A stretch of DNA of 64,000 bases from an uncultured Pelagibacteraceae bacterium (GTDB lineage Bacteria > Pseudomonadota > Alphaproteobacteria > Pelagibacterales > Pelagibacteraceae). Shown piece by piece: positions 60,175 to 64,000 of this stretch. The notes under the pieces are model-generated. The model had not been told where the DNA came from, ran no database searches, and was given only the letters and a program-made list of their open reading frames with translations. The first letter of the stretch is position 1, and every line of letters starts with the position of its first letter. The position numbers and the translations under genes were made by a program. Location of the stretch: assembly GCA_902543575.1 (NCBI GenBank), contig CACBYV010000003.1:1-64000 (forward strand), read 5' to 3'.

Positions 60175-60188
60175 AAAATTTATAACAC

Positions 60189-62210
60189 ATGCCCAAAAAA
60201 AAAGCTAAAAAAAAAAAGAAAAAAATAATCTCTAAAAAGAAATCTAAGATAAAATCTATAGCTCCAAAACAAGACAAAGAGCTTATATATAAAACAAAGA
60301 AAGACTGGATTAGCAAAGCTCTAGTAAATAAATCTCAGTACGAAAAAAAATATAAAGCTTCAATAAAAGATAACGATGGATTTTGGAAAAAAGAAGGAAA
60401 AAGAATTAATTGGATAAAGCCGTATACAAAAATTAAAGATGTCAAATATAGTAAATCAGAAGTTAAGATAAAATGGTTTTATGACGGTACTCTTAATGCA
60501 TCAGCAAATTGTATTGATAGACACTTAAAAAAAAATAAAGATAAAACTGCAATTATATGGGTTGGTGATGATCCAAAAGTTCAAAAGAAAATTTCTTATA
60601 AAGAATTACACAAAGAAGTTTCTAAAGCTGCAAATGGTCTTAAAGAATTAGGAGTTAAAAAAGGTGACAGAGTAACAATTTATTTAACTATGATACCAGA
60701 ACTTGCGTATACTATGTTGGCTTGCGCAAGAATAGGAGCAGTGCATTCAATAATTTTTGGAGGATTTTCTCCAGATAGTATTTCTGGAAGAATAAACGAT
60801 TGTGAATCTGATTATCTAATTACCGCAGATGAAGGGGTAAGAGGTGGAAAAATAATACCTTTAAAATCAATTGCTGATGAAGCTTTGGTAAACTGTCCAA
60901 ATGTAAAAAAATGTGTAGTGGTCAAAAGAACAGGTAATAGAATTAATTGGGATGAACGAAGAGATGTTTGGTACCATGAGTTAACAAAAAAAGTTTCAAA
61001 TAAATGTGAACCTGAAGAAATGGATGCAGAAGATCCTTTATTTATTTTATATACTTCAGGATCTACAGGAAAACCAAAAGGGGTAATGCATACAACCGGT
61101 GGATATATGGTTTACGCATCAATGACCCATCAATATATTTTTAATTACAAACCTAAAGATATTTATTGGTGTACAGCTGATATTGGTTGGGTAACTGGTC
61201 ATAGCTATATTATTTATGGACCATTATCAAATGGAGCAACAACAATAATGTTTGAGGGAATTCCAACTTATCCTGATAGTTCAAGATGGTGGCAGATTGT
61301 TGATAAATATAAAGTGAATATTTTTTACACAGCTCCAACAGCAATAAGAGCTTTAATGAGAGAAGGTGATAAGCCTGTTAAAAAAACATCAAGAAAATCA
61401 CTGAAATTATTAGGAACCGTGGGTGAACCAATCAATCCAGAAGCTTGGGAATGGTATTATAAAACTGTTGGAGATTCTAATTGTCCGATTGTTGATACTT
61501 GGTGGCAAACGGAAACGGGTGGAATATTAATCAGTCCTCAAACAGGTGCTATAAATTTAAAACCAGGTTCAGCAACAAAACCATTTTACGGAATAAGACC
61601 TGTAATAGTAAATAAAGAAGGAAAAGTTTTAAAAGGAGAAGCTGAGGGTCGATTATGTATTGCACAATCTTGGCCTGGTCAAATGCGGACGGTTTATGGT
61701 GATCATCAAAGATTTATTGATACTTATTTTTCTCAATTTGATGGAAAATATTTTACAGGAGATGGATGTAGAAGAGATAAAGATGGATACTACTGGATAA
61801 CAGGAAGAGTTGATGATGTGATAATAGTATCAGGACATAATTTAGGAACTGCAGAGATAGAAAGTGCTTTTGTAGCTCATCCAAAAGTTGCTGAGGCTGC
61901 TGTTGTTGGATACCCTCATGATATTAAAGGTAATGGTTTGTATTGTTATGTAACTTTAAATATGGGAGAAAAATCGACTTTAGATTTAGAGAGAGATTTA
62001 AAGCTTTGGGTTAGAAAACAAATAGGCCCAATAGCTACACCAGATTTAATACAATTTTCACCTGGGCTTCCAAAGACTAGATCGGGTAAAATTATGAGAA
62101 GAATTCTTCGAAAAATTGCAGCAAATGAACATGATCAATTAGGTGACACGACCACCTTGGCAGATCCAAGTGTAGTAAAAAGTTTAGTTGAAAATAGAAA
62201 AAATACTTAA
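60189..62210 (+). CDS. acs: Acetyl-CoA synthetase with Lys-rich N-terminal extension
   Basis: [101 protein letters not shown]. Confidence 0.97.
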   Translation: MPKKKAKKKKKKIISKKKSKIKSIAPKQDKELIYKTKKDWISKALVNKSQYEKKYKASIKDNDGFWKKEGKRINWIKPYTKIKDVKYSKSEVKIKWFYDGTLNASANCIDRHLKKNKDKTAIIWVGDDPKVQKKISYKELHKEVSKAANGLKELGVKKGDRVTIYLTMIPELAYTMLACARIGAVHSIIFGGFSPDSISGRINDCESDYLITADEGVRGGKIIPLKSIADEALVNCPNVKKCVVVKRTGNRINWDERRDVWYHELTKKVSNKCEPEEMDAEDPLFILYTSGSTGKPKGVMHTTGGYMVYASMTHQYIFNYKPKDIYWCTADIGWVTGHSYIIYGPLSNGATTIMFEGIPTYPDSSRWWQIVDKYKVNIFYTAPTAIRALMREGDKPVKKTSRKSLKLLGTVGEPINPEAWEWYYKTVGDSNCPIVDTWWQTETGGILISPQTGAINLKPGSATKPFYGIRPVIVNKEGKVLKGEAEGRLCIAQSWPGQMRTVYGDHQRFIDTYFSQFDGKYFTGDGCRRDKDGYYWITGRVDDVIIVSGHNLGTAEIESAFVAHPKVAEAAVVGYPHDIKGNGLYCYVTLNMGEKSTLDLERDLKLWVRKQIGPIATPDLIQFSPGLPKTRSGKIMRRILRKIAANEHDQLGDTTTLADPSVVKSLVENRKNT

Positions 62211-62836
62211 AAATTTATTAATTCAATAAATTCCTTTTTAACATTATCCCATTTCAAGATCATAGAGTTCAAAACTATTTTTTTGTCTAAAGATTTTAGT
62301 TCTTCAGCTATAGGTGACCATTCATATAAAGACAAAGCACTAGTATTAAAGGGTAATGACTCATGATATTCATTCCAATTAATTTTTTCATATCTCTCAA
62401 GAAATTTTTTTTTTGCATTTTCATATATTTCATTTGGCATTTCATTTTTTTGAAGTTCATTATCCAAAATTTGAAAATAGATTTCATTTGCTTTTTCGAT
62501 GTCATGTTGATTTCTGATATTTTTTAAAAAAGAGATGGTATAAAAAGTTAAATCTTGTAAAGCAGTTGAGTAAATATTCCATTTAGCTTTGTTAATTGAA
62601 CCTAAAAATATCTCATCCTCAAACATCAATACATATTTTGCTCCCATTCTTGTTTTAAGATATCCATATAAAGTTACTTGGCTTACCCATGCAGATTTTT
62701 TTTGAATAAATTCTTTTAAATCAGAATAATTTTCGATTTTTTTTGTTTTTTTGAAATATTTTAAGAATGGAATGAAATATTCCTTTAAATACTCAAATTT
62801 CAAATCTTTGAGCTTTAATTTGTATTTAATGCCCAT
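62207..62836 (-). CDS. Conserved hypothetical protein
   Basis: 209-aa ORF with coherent composition; no motif I recognise. Confidence 0.6.
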   Translation of the reverse strand: MGIKYKLKLKDLKFEYLKEYFIPFLKYFKKTKKIENYSDLKEFIQKKSAWVSQVTLYGYLKTRMGAKYVLMFEDEIFLGSINKAKWNIYSTALQDLTFYTISFLKNIRNQHDIEKANEIYFQILDNELQKNEMPNEIYENAKKKFLERYEKINWNEYHESLPFNTSALSLYEWSPIAEELKSLDKKIVLNSMILKWDNVKKEFIELINF

Positions 62837-62947
62837 TTAGGTCTAATATTACCACTTTTACTATAAATATATGCCATTTTTTACTCTTTAATTATTACTT
62901 TAAATGAGTATGAATTATATCTTTAACCTATAGGGAGGATTAAAATA

Positions 62948-63205
62948 ATGTCAAACAAAGAAAAGCACTGGGAAAAAACCAAAGGATTAATGATAATTAC
63001 ATTAATTATTTGGTTTGTTTTCGGTTATCTGATCTTCATGTTTGGTTCTGACCTAAACACTTCAAGTTTTATGGGATATCCATTAGCGTATTACATGTGT
63101 GCGCAAGGTTCCATCATTGCATTTGTGGTCCTAATTTTTTGGTTTGCAAATAGACAGGAAAAAATCGATGAAGAGTTTGGTTTTACCGAAAAGGAGGATG
63201 ATTAA
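62948..63205 (+). CDS. DUF4212-type small membrane subunit, partner of sodium:solute symporter
   Basis: 85 aa, two TM helices, HWEKTKGLMIITLIIWFVFGYLIFMFGSDLN; preceded by gggagg SD; overlaps next start (TAATG). Confidence 0.9.
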   Translation: MSNKEKHWEKTKGLMIITLIIWFVFGYLIFMFGSDLNTSSFMGYPLAYYMCAQGSIIAFVVLIFWFANRQEKIDEEFGFTEKEDD

Positions 63206-64000
63206 TGTTTAAAGGCAATTTTATTGACAACCTACCAAAAATTTACGGAACATATACTGGGGGCTTCATTGTATTCATCATATTGATGGCAATAGCAGAG
63301 CAAGCAGGTATGACCGCAAAAACAATTGGTATTTTGTTTGTCGCCTTTACAGTATGTATATATGCCTTGATTGGGTATTTATCTAGAACTGTTCAGGTCG
63401 ATGCTTATTATGTTGCTGGAAGACAGGTGCCAACAGTATTTAACGGAATGGCAACTGCAGCTGACTGGATGTCAGGTGCATCATTCGTTGCAATGGCTGG
63501 TGGTATTTACTTTGGTGGTTATACTTATATGGCTTTCTTAGTCGGATGGACTGGGGGATACGTTTTAGTATCATCACTTTTAGCACCATACTTAAGAAAA
63601 TTTGGATGTTATACTGTGCCAGATTTCATTGGAACAAGATACGGCGGAAACTTCGCAAGGTTCTGTGCCGTAGTTGTTTTAACATTGGCATCTTTCACAT
63701 ATGTAACAGCTCAAATTAACGCAACAGGAACAATTGCATCTAGAGCACTAAGTATTCCATTTGAATTAGGAGTTTGGGTTGGACTAGTAAGTATTTTACT
63801 TTGTTCAATGCTAGGCGGAATGAGAGCGGTAACTTGGACACAGGTTGCTCAATACATAGTATTGATTATTGCTTATCTAATTCCAGTATTCTGGATTAGT
63901 AACAAATCAGGATTTGGTTTCTTTCCACACTTCATGTTAGGTGAGGAAGTAGCTAGATTAGGTGCACTTGAATCGCAATTTGGATTAGTTAAAAATGCTG
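63205..64000 (+). CDS. Sodium:solute symporter family protein (ActP-like), truncated by window end; not in ORF list
   Basis: ATG at 63205; translation includes YVAGRQVPTVFNGMATAADWMSGASFVAMAGGIYFGGYTYMAFLVGWTGGYVLVSSLLAPYLRKFGCYTVPDFIGTRYGG. Confidence 0.95.
   Translation, partial: MFKGNFIDNLPKIYGTYTGGFIVFIILMAIAEQAGMTAKTIGILFVAFTVCIYALIGYLSRTVQVDAYYVAGRQVPTVFNGMATAADWMSGASFVAMAGGIYFGGYTYMAFLVGWTGGYVLVSSLLAPYLRKFGCYTVPDFIGTRYGGNFARFCAVVVLTLASFTYVTAQINATGTIASRALSIPFELGVWVGLVSILLCSMLGGMRAVTWTQVAQYIVLIIAYLIPVFWISNKSGFGFFPHFMLGEEVARLGALESQFGLVKNA

Noticed and set aside
1-64000. Prophage, transposon, toxin-antitoxin or CRISPR/defence system
   Set aside because: No integrase, transposase, Cas, restriction-modification or phage structural proteins, and no direct-repeat arrays, were recognised; the EVE-domain gene alone is not sufficient to call a defence locus.
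1-64000. tRNA or rRNA genes
   Set aside because: Inspection of the intergenic gaps showed no cloverleaf-sized segment with CCA/T-arm features and no rRNA-like sequence. A tRNAscan-SE/Infernal run would be decisive.

Overview
This is an AT-rich, very compact, protein-coding window. Gene content and style (abutting or overlapping genes, Lys/Asn/Ile-rich proteins, TRAP/ABC uptake systems) are consistent with a marine SAR11/Pelagibacter-like alphaproteobacterium; that assignment is inference. I saw no rRNA or tRNA genes, CRISPR arrays or mobile elements. Housekeeping blocks: leuD-leuC-rplS-trmD-rpsP-ffh, dapF-ftsY, a ccm cytochrome c maturation operon (ccmC-D-E-F-G-H), argG, folD, hemD-hemC, tsaD, acs and a DUF4212/sodium:solute symporter pair. 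An accessory catabolic/uptake region lies at about 10.2-33.2 kb: gamma-glutamyltransferase, an oxalate-CoA-ligase-like enzyme, ketopantoate reductase-like, a TRAP transporter, an amidase, an ABC transporter with two ATPase genes, alcohol dehydrogenase, D-2-hydroxyacid dehydrogenase, a GlcD-type oxidase, an aminotransferase and two tandem FMN 2-hydroxyacid oxidases. A light/DNA-repair cluster (two photolyase/cryptochrome-family proteins plus an unlisted DUF2256 gene) lies at 42.9-45.9 kb. Most interesting signals: (1) a GC-rich structured RNA leader immediately upstream of ffh, with a possible 7-bp loop-to-RBS pseudoknot and mutually exclusive helices; (2) GC-rich hairpins between the substrate-binding-protein gene and the first permease gene in both transporter operons; (3) an ABC ATPase pair with complementary degenerate motifs, predicting one consensus and one degenerate ATP site; (4) a TRAP large permease with a roughly 320-residue coiled-coil-like C-terminal extension; (5) a small-RNA-like hairpin between hspQ and ccmC; (6) no room for intrinsic terminators at any convergent gene pair.
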